A stretch of 64,000 bases of DNA from NCBI RefSeq assembly GCF_900090045.1, contig NC_041784.1:1900001-1964000 (forward strand). The letters run 5' to 3'. A model generated the notes under the pieces. The model searched no databases. It was given only the letters and a program-made list of their open reading frames with translations, and was not told where the DNA came from. This DNA comes from Plasmodium malariae (Eukaryota > Apicomplexa > Aconoidasida > Haemosporida > Plasmodiidae). The stretch's first letter is position 1. Each line of letters starts with the position of its first letter. The translations under genes were made by a program, and so were the position numbers. Below are positions 1 to 12,899 of the stretch, in pieces.

Positions 1-790
1 TTTATATCTTTATATTCCTTCGATCTCAGAATTACCTAAGTCGTTATCACTTTTGTTTTTTTTTTTTTACATTATGTGTTCCTATATATTCTTGGGAAGA
101 CAGATTTTGATTTTGAAGAAAGTTTACAATATAATAGATTCAGTAAGGATTAGTTACATTTTTAAAATAAAGATTTGTTAACACATTGAAACCCTTTGGA
201 AATGTATTTTTATTAGCAGGAATTTTTTTACTGTAATCAGTTATAAAATTTCTATGTTAATGGGAATAATTCTTATTATGTTCAATCCACTATGCTAAAG
301 TTATACTGTGATATTTGCAAAATTCACTTTTACTACATTGTTCTAGAGGTTTTTACCACTCCTGTGTCTTAATATCTAGTAATATTATATATATATTCAT
401 GATATTCTTTTTTCTTTACACAAAATAGGTTAATATTATGTTTTACTTCAAAAAGGTGTATAAGTTAATCTGTTAAAATTATAGGAAAATCTCCTTACTT
501 TTGAAAAGGATTATTAAAGTGCACTTTTAAAGTTGCATAATATACTTACCATTCACTTAAACCATATTTTGTCTCATAAAATTTTTTTTTAATAATGAGA
601 TATAAACCCAAGTCTATGCACTTTTTTACGAAATCATTTTCATTTTATGTATTCCTCAATATTTATAACCTACTTATAATATTTTGTGTAATTTTCGTAA
701 ATTCCTCATAATAGTTAATCGTTTTAATGTTTGACTTTGAGGTTTAGCTCCCTAATGAATAAAAAATTAAGAGAAACTATCAAACCATTA
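1..790 (-). pseudogene. Degraded minus-strand coding remnant, possibly pir
   Basis: The reverse complement holds two coding-like stretches that are unlike the surrounding A/T noise. From about 740 down to 500 one frame reads YYEEFTKITQNIISRL, then after two stops NENDFVKKCIDLGLYLI. From about 340 down to 140 a shifted frame reads EQCSKSEFCKYHSITLA, a stop, then WIEHN, and later KGFNVLTNLYFKNV. The spacing of Cys residues and the CKY...WI pattern recall the N-terminal half of pir proteins, but no diagnostic pir C-terminus is seen. If it is pir, the C-terminal part would lie beyond the left edge of the window. There are several stops and at least one frameshift, so it cannot be functional. The family assignment is inference and weak; the impression that it was once coding is stronger. 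Confidence 0.33.
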
Positions 791-2228
791 ATTTATGCTA
801 TGGCTGTTTTTCCTCTTTGTATAACTAAATTGCGGTGAGACATAACATATGCATATATGTTTACATATTAGAAGACAAATTTATCCTTTTTTATTATGGG
901 ATTGTATTACTACATACAAGTACGCATACACCATCTGAACGAAAAATTATAATTTACAACTTAGTGGTATTATATTTAAATTTTTATATATTAAATAAAA
1001 CTATATAATTGGAACTACATGAGATCTTAAGTAAAAAGTTGTAAAATAATTGAATGCATTATTATTTTTTTATGAACTTGATAATTATTTACACTTTAAA
1101 CAAATATATTAGATATAGAGATATATCTTAATGTTATATTGATGTTATAGTAAAATATATAAATTTGTCTAAAATTAATATATAATTTATAAACAGAAAG
1201 AAAAGCAACGAACAATGGAAAATTATATATAAGTAAGATTAATAGATAATATGAGAACTCATTTGTAAAATTATCATTTTTATTTATGTGTTACACTTTG
1301 TTATAATTATTTATACATACACATAAAAATTGTCACGCGTGTGAACTTACATTATTTATTTTGCCTTTTGTGTACATTACAAAAATTGATTATTTATAAA
1401 TACCATAAGTGTTAATATTGGTAGTGCATTTTTATTAATTGCGTTACATTTATAATTTATTCTTTATATAAACTATTATTGTAATATATTTAGTTTTTTA
1501 ATACTTTTCATAATTTAACAGAGTACATGTATATATGATAATTAATAATATATGAATTAATCTAAGTTTATGCTATAATCGTAATGCCCATATACTACTA
1601 AAGCGGCCATATAACAAATAATCAATATTAAATATCTCAATAAAAAATTAAATATTTGCTGTATATATTATTTCAATGACCAAATTAAAAAAAATATTTT
1701 TTTTGTTGCTTATACATGTGTATTATCTGTCTTTTCCTATTTTTACTATTAAATATAAATAATATTGTAAGGAATAAAATTTTAATTAATTATGTTTATG
1801 TTTATAATATAAATTATTATATAAAAAATTTTAGGAAATTATTCAAATAAGTGAAAAATTATTAGATTATATTAACAACAAATTAAATGTACTATATGTG
1901 GTTATAAAAATGAAAGTTTAATATATTATGAATTTATGTTAAAAAAAAATAAGATAATTTCATATATTTAGAAAAAAAAAAATATATATATATATATATT
2001 ACATTAAATAATACAAGTAAAGTTAAAGGCCAATAATTATTTTTTTTTAGTATTCCTTCAAAATATTCAAATCAAAATATTGAAGTGTTGTCATTTTAAC
2101 TTCATTTTTGTGTTTTTTAGGTCATTTTATCAATTCGTGAACTTAAAAATATTGAAAAATAGTATTTTACCATACAAAGAAGACATTGTGTTGTTTTATA
2201 ATTTAAGACATAATCTGACAAAAGAAAT

Positions 2229-2234
<6 letters not shown>

Positions 2235-2268
<34 letters not shown>
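2235..2268. repeat. (AT)17 microsatellite
   Basis: Uninterrupted AT dinucleotide run of 34 bp, visible directly. Such tracts are common in Plasmodium intergenic DNA and are slippage-prone. Confidence 0.9.
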
Positions 2269-2270
<2 letters not shown>

Positions 2271-3699
2271 AATAAAACTAGTTATTTTGTTGTAATGCAA
2301 GAATGTAATTTATAATTTTAGTGATTATATGGAAATTTATACGTATGTGATAAATATTGGAGTGTATAATTGAAAAAAAAAAAAATGATGATAAAAAATT
2401 TTGTGAATAATTGTTTCCATAAAACATTTAAGTTATTTTATTTATATATATTTAATTAAAATATGATATTGAAAATTTTCATGCTTGATTTCTTTTAAGT
2501 TTTTGCATTTTATCTTGCACAATTTACTTGCTCTTATGCTTTAAATATTTATTTTGATTGATAACTTTTTAAATCATTACTAATTAAAATTATATTGATT
2601 AAAAAAAATACATTCGGAAAAATATATGAAAATAATTCATGGAATTTTCTGATATTATTTTTTTAAATTATATGTGAATATATAAGTTACACTTATGTGA
2701 TGAAAATAATCTCTAATTAATATTATGATAGGCAAAACATGGTAAAACAATATATAATACCATTTTGTGGAATATCTGAAAGTATATGGAAAGAGCTATA
2801 TAGAAAATGGTTTTAAATATTTATTTTACAATAATTATCATTTTTTTATTGTAAATATATGAATTAATTTTTGTTGTTCATTAATATACTTTTATCAGGT
2901 TAAAATATATTAAAAGACTTTTTTTAAGATCAAGTTATTTATGCATCACTGTTCCATATAAGTAACGAAAAATTAATAAAAATTCATAAGAAATATTGTC
3001 TTTTTCATTATAGTCACATGAATATATAGATTATTTATTTGAAGTATAATATTTAATGTAAAAATTGTTAAGTTAAATATGTTAATATTTCACATTAAAT
3101 ATATTAATACAGTATTAGAATATATGTGAAAAAGTGGTACTCTTGAATACTGAAATACATATAAAAGCAATTCCATATTGTATGATATAGTTTATTCTGA
3201 TTAATATAATTCTTTTTCGTTAAATATGTGTAAATGTACAGTTTAGGAACTGTGGTTAATGTTATAAGGAGTTAAGATATATATATTATAATTCGCATTA
3301 TTTGATTCTGGAGCTTATTATTAATAATGTGTTCTAATAGTTCACCCATTTTTAGAGAATTATATTTATGAAAAATATCATAGAATATTTTATTTTATTA
3401 TGCATAAGTTTTTGCTTTAATATATTCTTATATATATATGTATATATATACAATAGGAACATGTTATATAGAGAGGAAGTTAGAATTATATGAAATCCGA
3501 TATGTAATACCATAAATTATACGTATTCATTTATCATATTGTACAACATGTAATGTTACTGTTATGTTTTAATTAATGTCATTTAATCTTATTTGATTAT
3601 ATATCGCCCTTCTATGTTTAATTTATTTAATATCCAATTTTGTTGTTCTAACAATGATCTTTTATATTTTAAGTCTCACACATGGTATTACAAATCTGG

Positions 3700-4400
3700 A
3701 GTTTGCTATCATCGTATAAAAATTGTTGTTTATGAATTAATTCTATATTAACATATAATATATTATTATTATTGTCAATTCTTAGTAAATTTAATGAAAA
3801 TTTTATTTTTCTGAGTTACATAGTGATCAAATCATGCATATTTATTTATTGAATTGTCGTTATATGTATACACACTATATGGATGCATTTCTCGTATTAA
3901 TTATTACATGTGCCATGTAATTTTTGAGAAATAACATTTAAATTGATTATGTAATTAATATTAACATATTTTCATATTTGCTCTAACTTTAGTAAATTAC
4001 ATATAAAGTTTTATAAATTCATTATATTTTCTTTGCATATAATTTTTTTTTCCTTGTTATAATAGTTTACAGTATTCTTTATATAAGTACCTTTTATCGT
4101 TAGAATGATATTTATATACTATTTCTACTGAAATTTTGTTATTAAAAAAATTTATTCAAAACTATTTTATTTTTTGGTATTTTTTTAAAATTCGGATCAA
4201 TTAACATGTTAAGGACGTTATTTTATATATGTACAATAGTGCCTATAATTGAACTTTTGTAAATTAGAATTTTTTGCAGTATGATACACGATATAGTATC
4301 TTGTGCCATCAGAATATGTATGATTCACTTGGTAATTTCGTTTATACAGATATTTCTATGTCTATTTATGTTTTTTTCTTTTTTTTTTTTTCATATTTTA
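3700..4400. repeat. Non-coding duplicated block, copy 1
   Basis: Ordered similarity to 25370-26070 is visible by eye. A shared core is AATGAAAATTTTATTTTTC at about 3795, followed in both copies by a TACATAGTRAT-like string. Further on, both copies carry GTA(T/C)GATAC followed by a diverged palindrome-like stretch near 4280 and 25960, and then TTTCYATGTSTWT near 4350 and 26055. No long ORF or splice-bounded coding pattern is present in either copy. It may be the spacer of a lost gene or a shared non-coding element. The alignment was made by reading, so the boundaries are approximate. Confidence 0.5.
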
Positions 4401-7400
4401 TAGGTAACACAATTTAAAATAAGAACAGTACATATATTTTCAGAGTTAGTACTTCTGTATGGTCTAATATTTCATAATTATTTTGTGGATGCCCACTAGA
4501 GTTTTCTAACATTTTGAATTCAATTAAAAAAAATAATATGTTATAATAATGAAAAATCGAAATATGAATATTTCATATTTATGTAAAACAATTTTTATTG
4601 GATCATTATCTGAAGTGTATTAATACAGATTTTTTTGTCTACTTTATAATAATAAGCGTAAAAGGTACGAATTTTTATTCTTGTTAAATTACTTAAAATT
4701 ATTTCTTAAATTTTAAATGAGCTAATTAAAATTGCCCAATAACTTATAAAGCTTCGTAGAAATTTTTTTTTTTAAAGTACCAATAACAACAGAAATGTCT
4801 GAATATAGTTTTTTTTATTGGAAGCTATTATATCCTTAGTTTATATTAGTATAATTCCTATATATTAATTTTATTCATCAAACGGATGTATTGATAATTT
4901 GATGTATATGTCTACAGAATCATTCAATAAGCCCATTATTTAGTAATTTTTTGTACATCTATAAGCAAAGAAGTTAATAATTAAAACTTATATAATATGA
5001 ATAAGGAAATATAAATAATTTAGTTGTAGAGACATATGTCTGTTCCTTTGGACAAATCACATTAATGTAATTTGAATATTGATAAAATGATAGAACTTTA
5101 ATCACAAATATTATTTCTTTTTTTTGTCTTTTATATATGAAGTTATATAATATCATCATATTATGAATTCATATATGTAATCGTCTTAATTTTTTCTTAT
5201 GTTGCATACTATTTAAAATAGCAGGAACCCGCAACACTTGACCCATAACTGAAGTATTAAAATTTAACACTAAAAAAATATATATTTTTTGATAAATTAC
5301 TTTTATGTTAATTTTATTACTTCTATAAAATATATATACTTTTATTCACTTTATATTATAATAAATTTTAATTAAAATATTTTCAGTCACATAATATATG
5401 CTTTTGACTTATAGCAATATAATTCATTAAATTATGTATGAGATGAATGAACGTATATGTATATATTTTTTTCTAAATCATGCAAAATTATATTCATAGA
5501 AATTTCAGAATTTTCAGTAATCAAATACACAAAAATGGTAACCAGAAACCTTTAAACCGCAATTCCATGAGATCAAAATTGGATACTTTTAATCTATTTG
5601 TTAAAAGATAAATATTTCTAAGATTTTATTATTTCATAATAATGAAATATAAGTTGAGAAGAAGTTTATACATAATTTAAATATAATTTAAGACTTATTA
5701 CATTTAAAATTTACTTATATGTTTACTTTTTTATTTTTTCTTTAATTTTTCATAATATTATACCTTAAGATATATATCATATTATTATTTATAATACTAA
5801 TTTTAGCATTACTTTATTCATTTCTTTTATTTGTTATGTATATAATTATTTGTACAATATTTACCATCTTACCAATATAAAAGTATGTACACCACAGTTG
5901 ATTAAATCTATTATTCATAAAAAAGGGTATTTTTTCTGTTTTAATATAGTGTTTTCTATAAATATAACCTGCATTAATAATATATTTTATATATATTTAG
6001 ATGCTATTAAAATTTTCATAAAAGTGTTCTGTTTATGATATTTTAAAATATATGGCTTATATAATTTTATATACTTTTATTTATAATCTAAAAAATGTAA
6101 CATATTTAATAAATATTCATAAAATATTTTAAAAGAATTTTTGAATATTACATTATATATTTATAATAGGAATATATATAATTATTATCTCAGGTTTTTT
6201 TTGTGAACAAAGAAAAATTAAAGTAAAAATCATTCAAAAAAAATAATATATTTTTTTTGAGATAAAATTGTACTTAATATAGTATCATTTAATAATTGTA
6301 AAACACGAGTAAATAGAATATGGTATATAATTCTTTAAAACCAAGTATGAGATATGCATAATAACATTTATCTTAAAATTTATAAGTTATATGTCATTAT
6401 TAAATTTATTACACTTGATGAATAAAACAATAATTCTTATTTTGATTTAGAACATAATTGCAACTTATACGTTAATTGCAAATGTTTCCTAAATACGAAT
6501 GTTAATAAATACACGAGATAGTTTATGTCCTTTTTTTCCAGTTCTAATTAAATATAAGTATTTTATTATTACAATAAAAACTAAGTGAAAATGCGTAAAA
6601 AATATATATATATATATATTATTAAACTTAATTACTCTTAGATGTAAATAAAAAGGGAAAAAATAGATCATTAAAAAAATATATATTTTGACTAAAATGA
6701 TATAATCTAAATATGTATAATGAAACTATATGTAATTGTTCGTTAAATATTTTGAAATGATTAAAATATCGTAATGCAGGTACTTTGTATATATGAAGTA
6801 TATATAATAACTGAAGATTAAAATATACCTCTACGAAAATATTATAAGAATAATTATTTAGCATTTTCTTATTATATTCAAATAATATTTTATTATGAAG
6901 TGTTAATATTTTAATAATAAAGAAGAAAAACAAATGATTTACTTTAAAGTGTATAATTCTAAAATATGTTAATAACTATTTATATAATTGTTAACAAATG
7001 AAAGAAAATTAAAATTACGTATATTAAAGATTCATTATAGATTGTATACTTTAAAAGTTTTTTAAACTATGTCCGTAGTGTATTATTTCTATTTTGCAAA
7101 TATATAAAATTTTGATCATACTTTTTTTATCTATTTTTGGTAATAATTCTCATAATTTTTAAATTACTAATACATTCCAAATGTATTATTTATTTATTTC
7201 ATATATGTACATATATATAATAATATAAATAAAAAAAAAAAAAAGTTAATATACAACATGATTATAATCATAGAATGGATGTCTAAAAATTTTAAGTTAT
7301 CTATTTCATAGAATAATTAGAAATATAGGAAATTATGTTGTAATGACAAAATATAAAAGGATTTTTCAAATAATACAATTATAATTTGTAATATGTTATG

Positions 7401-8250
7401 ATAAAATTTTTTCATATAATATAATAGAATTTATTTATTATATATTTATTTAATGATTTATCGCATTTACTTTTAACTGAGAAATGTTAAATATGTAAAT
7501 AATGGATATAGTTAATATTGTAAAAAAAGTTACTAATATTTAATATAACACATAAAACGATCTAAAGGGGACAATTAAAATTGCATATATAAGAATTCTT
7601 AAAATATATTATTATATGTAAATGTGAATATTTATTATATATTTATGTAAAACAATTATCAGTGAAAAATATTATAAATAGTAAGGTGAGAATATTAAAT
7701 AAGCGTTATCTTACAAAGTTCATATTTGTAAAAATTAGAAGTATTCTATTTTATTTTGAATCATTCATAGAATTATATAGTTCCTTTATAATTTTAAAGG
7801 TTATATAATAATACCTTTTTATTTAATATATTATTTTACTTGAAAAAATTAATTTTTTTTTTTTTTATGAACCAGGGGTTTCATTTTTTTTGAAATTAAT
7901 GATCCCACAAAAATAAAAGCTTAAAATGCAGTTAAAAATTTGTTTTTAAGAATACATTTTTTTAAGATTTAAAAATTATTACATATTTATGCATAAAATG
8001 TTAATATATTATGTTTTCTATTTTTTATGCTTAAATATTTAGATCCTCAATATTTTAATTATTTCAATTCAAATAACATTAAATATAAGGACCTTACCAT
8101 CAACTGGTGAATTTTCAATATCTATTAAAATATTTATTTATACCAGATTATTTATATGTGAAATTTATTATTAAATAAGTAAAAAAGGTTTCATCTTTAA
8201 AAAAATTATATATTCATTTATGTAATTTACTTTGTTTATCATAAGTTCAG

Positions 8251-10307
8251 TAGGTTATTTTACAAGAGTTAACTTATCATAACATATATTGAGCATTAAA
8301 TAGTGAAGTCATTGTAATTTATTATGAAAGCGAATGTAAGTAGGTTGATCATAATGATGTAAAAAATATGTGTAAAAGCTGTGAGGAATTTAAAAAAATT
8401 ATCCGATATATTCAAAGATGAAGAAGACACACGCCATCATTATAACTATTTTCTTTATTTGGAAACTAATGAATTATGAAAAATTTATATGTGAATAATT
8501 CAGAATTGGGACGTAATCTTCATCTAAGTGGCACTTTTTATGTATGGAAAGAAGATAAATATTTGTATAATTATTTTAAAAATTATACCAGTCTTAAAAA
8601 TAGTGGTACACGTAATAATGTTAACATGAGTAAATATAAAAAATATCTTAAATTTATTAATAGTCTATATAAACAAGATAGGTATACTTGTTATATAGGT
8701 GGAATAAAGAGCTATCCAAATTCTTTTTTGGAATATGGGAACATTTTAATCCATGTAAAATATTATCTGCGTTAGAATCCCAAACGAATGGAAATTGTGA
8801 TAGACTAAAAAGTAATGATTCAGATGAAAAATCTGAAAAAAAATTGGATAAGAAATTTGAACAAGAGTTTATGAACTCAATTTATATTGTTGGAAGTCCT
8901 AAACTGGATAAGAAGGAAAAGACGTTTTGTAATTTTGGCCCCGGAGTTGCATGTATACCTAGTTGTAGAGATGGAAATAGAACTAATGGACAACTAGAGA
9001 ACGTTGGGATTCCTTGTTCAGGAGCAAAGACAAAAACACCGGGAACATATTCAGAAAATAAAGCTCAAGATATAATGTCCAAAACACATTTAGGAGAGGC
9101 TCAGGATAAAACCATCAGAACAGATTCATCAGAAGTTTTGAAAACTACCAGCAAAGATTCAGCAGAATCTCAGATATATAGAGAAGACTCAGCACGATTT
9201 CAAAACCCCCTCTGTAAAGATTCAAAAGAATTTGAAAGTGAAACAAATATGGACCAAAGTGATTTTACCATTCTCAATACAATAGGTAAAATATTTTCTC
9301 TTTACAAAAGAATAGATGAAAAAGTTAAATGCATATTTAGCAAGGAAAAGATGGAAGCTGATCCTGAAAAACAAGCGGAAGTTAACCCCCAAATTTTCGA
9401 GTACATAAAATTGCTGCATAAAGCAGATTTTCTAGAAAAAAGAGGGTTCTACGGGTAACATTATTAAGTGTGGAGTATTACTATCCGATAAAGGATTAAG
9501 AGAAGCATTTAAAAAAGTGAAAGAGAAGGAAATGGAAGAAAGGGAAAAAGTAAAAAGAGAAATAACAGAAAGAAAAATAGTAGAAAATGAAAAAGAAGAA
9601 AAAGAAAAAGTAGAAATCGAAATAGTGAGAGAGCCAGAGCGTGAGAAAGAAAAAGAAAAAGAAAAAGTAAGAGATAATTGAGAAAAATCACAAAAACGGG
9701 AAATAGATAAAAATATAGAAGGGGGAAAAGATAGAAATAAGGAAGGAGACAGTGTTAAAGGAATAGTAGTAAAATAAGAGAAATCTCGCTCTCATCAATT
9801 AAGAAATATAGAATATACACGCACTGTAATGCATAAAAGAAAAGCGGTTACTGGAGTTGACAATTCATCAGTAAATATATTTCCTGGTATTCAGGTTCAT
9901 TCTCTTATTACTGTATGCTCAAACTTTAATATATTAAAGAACATTGTTTCCCGTGTTTTCCTTGTATTTGCTTTAATGCTTCGAGGAATTTTGTTTTTTT
10001 TGCTTTTTAGAAAAGTAAATACCTAATTAAATTGTGTATTATGAATATGTTATAAGTTTGAATTAATAATTTATTTTACTTGAAATGTTATATTTGTAAA
10101 ATAATCATAATATATATGTTTTACATCTTTATTTTTTTTAATTAGTTTATCCCCTCTGGATCATATGTAGGTAAAATTAGAAAAAGGAGAAAAAGATATA
10201 GGACTAATATAGATTAATTTAATACGCAAATAAAATGAATAAGATTAATAAAGCGTATATTTAGGTATTCTGACAGGAGATTTAATGTAGTAAATATAAA
10301 ACAGTGA
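8251..10307 (+). pseudogene. PIR family pseudogene (pir), multiply frameshifted
   Basis: This is a decayed relative of the intact pir gene at 45891-47769. Exon 2 appears to start at 8251 after a TTCAG acceptor, but the first codon is TAG, and further stops follow at 8290 (TGA) and 8341 (TAG). Frame changes occur near 8420, 8725, 9450 and 9800. Matching blocks include KYLYNYFKNY (intact gene: KHLYVYFTNY), MSKYKKYLKF (YSKYKEYLTS), NPCKILSALESQTNGNCDRL (DPSKILDELNSKYNNCNDL) and EFMNSIYIVG (EFLNSIYFTN). A highly charged E/K-rich tract lies at 9509-9690. The transmembrane segment is near 9950-10014, followed by a GT donor at 10015 and an AG acceptor at 10145. The last exon starts FIPSGSYVGKIRKRRKRYRT, with a stop shortly after and a terminal block ending VVNIKQ (VVNIEQ in the intact gene). 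No exon 1 was found. Confidence 0.85.
9509..9690 (+). repeat. E/K-rich imperfect coding repeat inside the pir pseudogene
   Basis: The plus strand is almost pure purine (GAAAAAGAA-like units) and encodes degenerate EKEK/EREK/EKV units, for example EREKEKEKEKV. The intact pir relative near 46 kb has no equivalent tract, so this looks like a local expansion by replication slippage. It ends at an in-frame TGA just before 9682. Confidence 0.7.
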
Positions 10308-11165
10308 AATTCATTTCATTAGTGTTACAAAGGTTATCAAATGATCTAGACCAAAGATATAAAAAAGCATACAAAATTGAGGTAGAAGCACTTTTCTATT
10401 AAATATCTATAATTGAAAAAAGCATGACTAAAAATAGTATAATTAAAACTCATTCATTTTTTTTATATTATTATATATATTTGTATGTATTTTTTTTTTT
10501 TGTCTTTTTAATAATATTATTAATTGAATTTTTTTATAATGCTCTTTCTTTATTGAATTTTTTTTTTAAATAACCATAATATTATAAGACGCTATTATTA
10601 TTTCTAATACGTAAAAGAATAATTCCTATTTTAATGTTTAATAATAATATAAGGTTCTAATATATTAGACGCAAAAATATATTAGAAAAATGATATATAT
10701 ATTTCATTTATACTTAAGAATTAGTACAGAGATTTTATTTTATGTTTAGTTAAAGCTTCACATATAATACATGTTATAGTTATATTTGAAATAAACATAA
10801 ATATGAAATTTTGAATTTATTCAATATATTGTGAACAAATTAACTTATAACATTTTAATATTATATACTCCTCAAAATGCAATTTTGTATCTATTAAAAT
10901 AAAAACACGTAGACTAATACATTTTTGTAGAAAAATTTATGTATCAAATTATAATTAAAGAATCTATTATGATTCATGAAGTGTGTTTTAGATTTCCGTT
11001 AACATTTATACATTATTATTTTACTTCATTTTTTGGATAATATAAAATTACTTCCGGAAAACTGTGTTTTTTTTATATACATGAAAGAGTTTATAATGTA
11101 TTATATTATAAAAATTTTGGTGTATACCAATTATTCTGTTAAAATGATTTGATTCTAAATTTTTT
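10308..11165. other. 3' flank of the pir pseudogene, duplicated at 47770-48600
   Basis: There is no gene here. The sequence is recognisably similar to the 3' flank of the intact pir gene. Shared strings include TTTCATTAGTGTTA just after the stop, GTATGTAT followed by a T-run, CTTTTTAATAATATTATT, ATTGAATTTTTTTTTTAAAT and AATAACCATAAWRTTATAAGAC. The order is the same in both copies, so the duplication covers more than the coding sequence. Confidence 0.65.
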
Positions 11166-11700
11166 GGAAAATAAGCAGTAAAAGAGAGAGTTGTATGTGA
11201 AACTCGGATAAAAAAAAGATATGAAAAATTTACTGAAATTTACTTTAATGTTAAATAATTTCTCATTTTATGGGGTATTAAAAAATCATTTACAAAATCA
11301 GAACAGCTTCGTGAAAAGAAAAACCACAATTATGCGGTGCTCTAATTGGATTTAACATTAGGGGATAAAAAATTTATATTCTGTACTAATTCATCTGTAG
11401 GTAAAAATGAAGAAGATGCAGAATAAGATAATTTTTGTATATTATATATAACTATATATTACAGAAGAATAATATGTAGATGAATTATTCGACAACAATT
11501 TGAGTAATAATCTTAACTTTCCCAATATAAACATATAAGAAAACTGCAAAACTATAAATAGTTTACACAGAATTGCATTTGATATTTTAAAATAATATGA
11601 ATTATGCAAATAATCAAATCAGAATGATGGTATAACTTCTAATACTTTAGAAAAAATTAAATATATATATTATTTCAATTTTTACTGTGTTTATATCATA
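11166..11700 (+). pseudogene. Unidentified decayed coding sequence
   Basis: One plus-strand frame, with several stops, reads like a real protein and not like A/T noise. From 11166 it gives VKERVVCETRIKKRYEKFTE, then WGIKKSFTKSEQLREKKNHN, then LDLTLGDKKFIFCTNSSVGK and KNEEDAE. After a frame change it gives DNNLSNNLNFPNI, ENCKTINSLHRIAFDIL and NQNDGITSNTLEKIKY. Codon content is locally richer in G and C than the flanks. I do not recognise the family; it has none of the pir or fam-l signatures. A similar decayed patch at 12440-12860 may be a later part of the same gene. The call of an old, broken coding region is by inspection only. Confidence 0.4.
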
Positions 11701-12439
11701 TATTCTTTAACAATGGAAATATTTTTCTTTCTATTTTTATATTATAGTGTAAATAAATTTCTGATGCTAAAACATTAATATTACGTGCTACAATTTATAA
11801 TTTATATTTTAATAACATATAAAAGTTATAATTATGATGTAAATTATATATATAATTTTTATTATTAATATATATTTTAGTTAAATGTATGAGTTAAAAA
11901 TTTCTTTATATATTATTTTTTAAAATAAACTGTAAATTTTATCTTATCATTCATAGATACTAGTATAAAGGAATAAAAATAATTTTTAGTTCCAGAGAAA
12001 ATATCTAATGTAAATATAATGTATAAAGTCCCATAATGATGTATATAATGGACTATTTAAATGTATTTGCTTGCAAAATATATAATGCAACCATTATTTG
12101 TAGAACTATTATGCATATATAAAAAAATTGTGGTTTATAGATAATATAAATTTGGAAGGAACGTTATAAGTATATATGCAATTATGAAATTATCAAATAT
12201 AAATAAATTTAAATTAAAATATTTTAAAACTTTTCTTTTTTGCGTAACTTATATAAATGAATTATTATTTATGTAATATATGAAGACAATGTGTAACACA
12301 AGGATCATATCGATAAATTAAAAAAGTAAATGCCAATATAGTAATGGATATGATACAAGTTTATAACATTAAAAATTATACGTGAATAGATCTGTGAATT
12401 TTTATTAACTCAAAATATTAATTAAAATAATTAGTTTTA

Positions 12440-12860
12440 TATTTACTTATTATTGTTCAGTTTCTTAAAATATGGAAGAATAAATGTGGTAACTAAATAC
12501 TAAATGTTTTCAAGAATTACGAATTCCTGGAAAAAGTAAAAAAATGGAGTAAATATCTCTTTATAAATGTAAAAATATATCTGTTAGATTCTGCACGAAA
12601 GTGATATAGGAAGAAATATGAATTACTCCATACATTTATAGATTTGAAAACATCATCAACTAAAAGTATAATAAAATAGAATTAATCACATATTTAGAAG
12701 ATGGAGATGCAGAAAATAATATTGTATCTAATATTGAATTGAATAAATATTACTCAAATAAAAATATGTATGTATAATTCTCTCATTACATAGATAATTA
12801 GGATGGAGCAAATTAAATATATTAAAAAGAATTTAAGTTATTTGTATATGATTCTTTCAT
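12440..12860 (+). pseudogene. Unidentified decayed coding sequence, possibly continuing the 11.2 kb remnant
   Basis: Short plus-strand open patches separated by stops and frame changes read FKNYEFLEKVKKWSKYLFIN, ELLHTFIDLKTSSTKSIIK, ELITYLEDGDAENNIVSNIE and NKYYSNKNMYV. These have ordinary amino-acid composition, unlike the I/F/Y-only translations of nearby noise. Family unknown. It lies on the same strand as, and about 0.7 kb downstream of, the 11.2 kb remnant, so a single broken gene with an intron or deletion between them is possible. Confidence 0.3.
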
Positions 12861-12899
12861 AATACAAAAACTTAAATAATATAGAAAAGAATATATAAA

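Larger units (their letters stand above)
800..8250. other. Gene-poor A/T-rich stretch
   Basis: I see no supportable gene in this stretch of about 7.4 kb. Open frames of 60-100 codons exist near 4974-5159, 5850-6038, 6489-6671 and 6628-6933, but they encode only I/F/Y/N/K-rich peptides, as expected from random A/T sequence. A segment at about 3700-4400 is repeated near 25.4-26.1 kb and is listed separately. A short coding-like patch near 5521-5625 reads as an open frame without family motifs; I do not call it. Confidence 0.6.

Noticed and set aside
4974..6933. Several 60-101 codon open frames on both strands
   Set aside because: Translations are almost only I, F, Y, N, K and L, with no motifs, no splice context and no similarity to neighbours; expected by chance in such A/T-rich DNA.
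9509..9691. 60-codon minus-strand open frame (Leu/Phe-rich)
   Set aside because: It is the antisense of the E/K-rich tract in the pir pseudogene.
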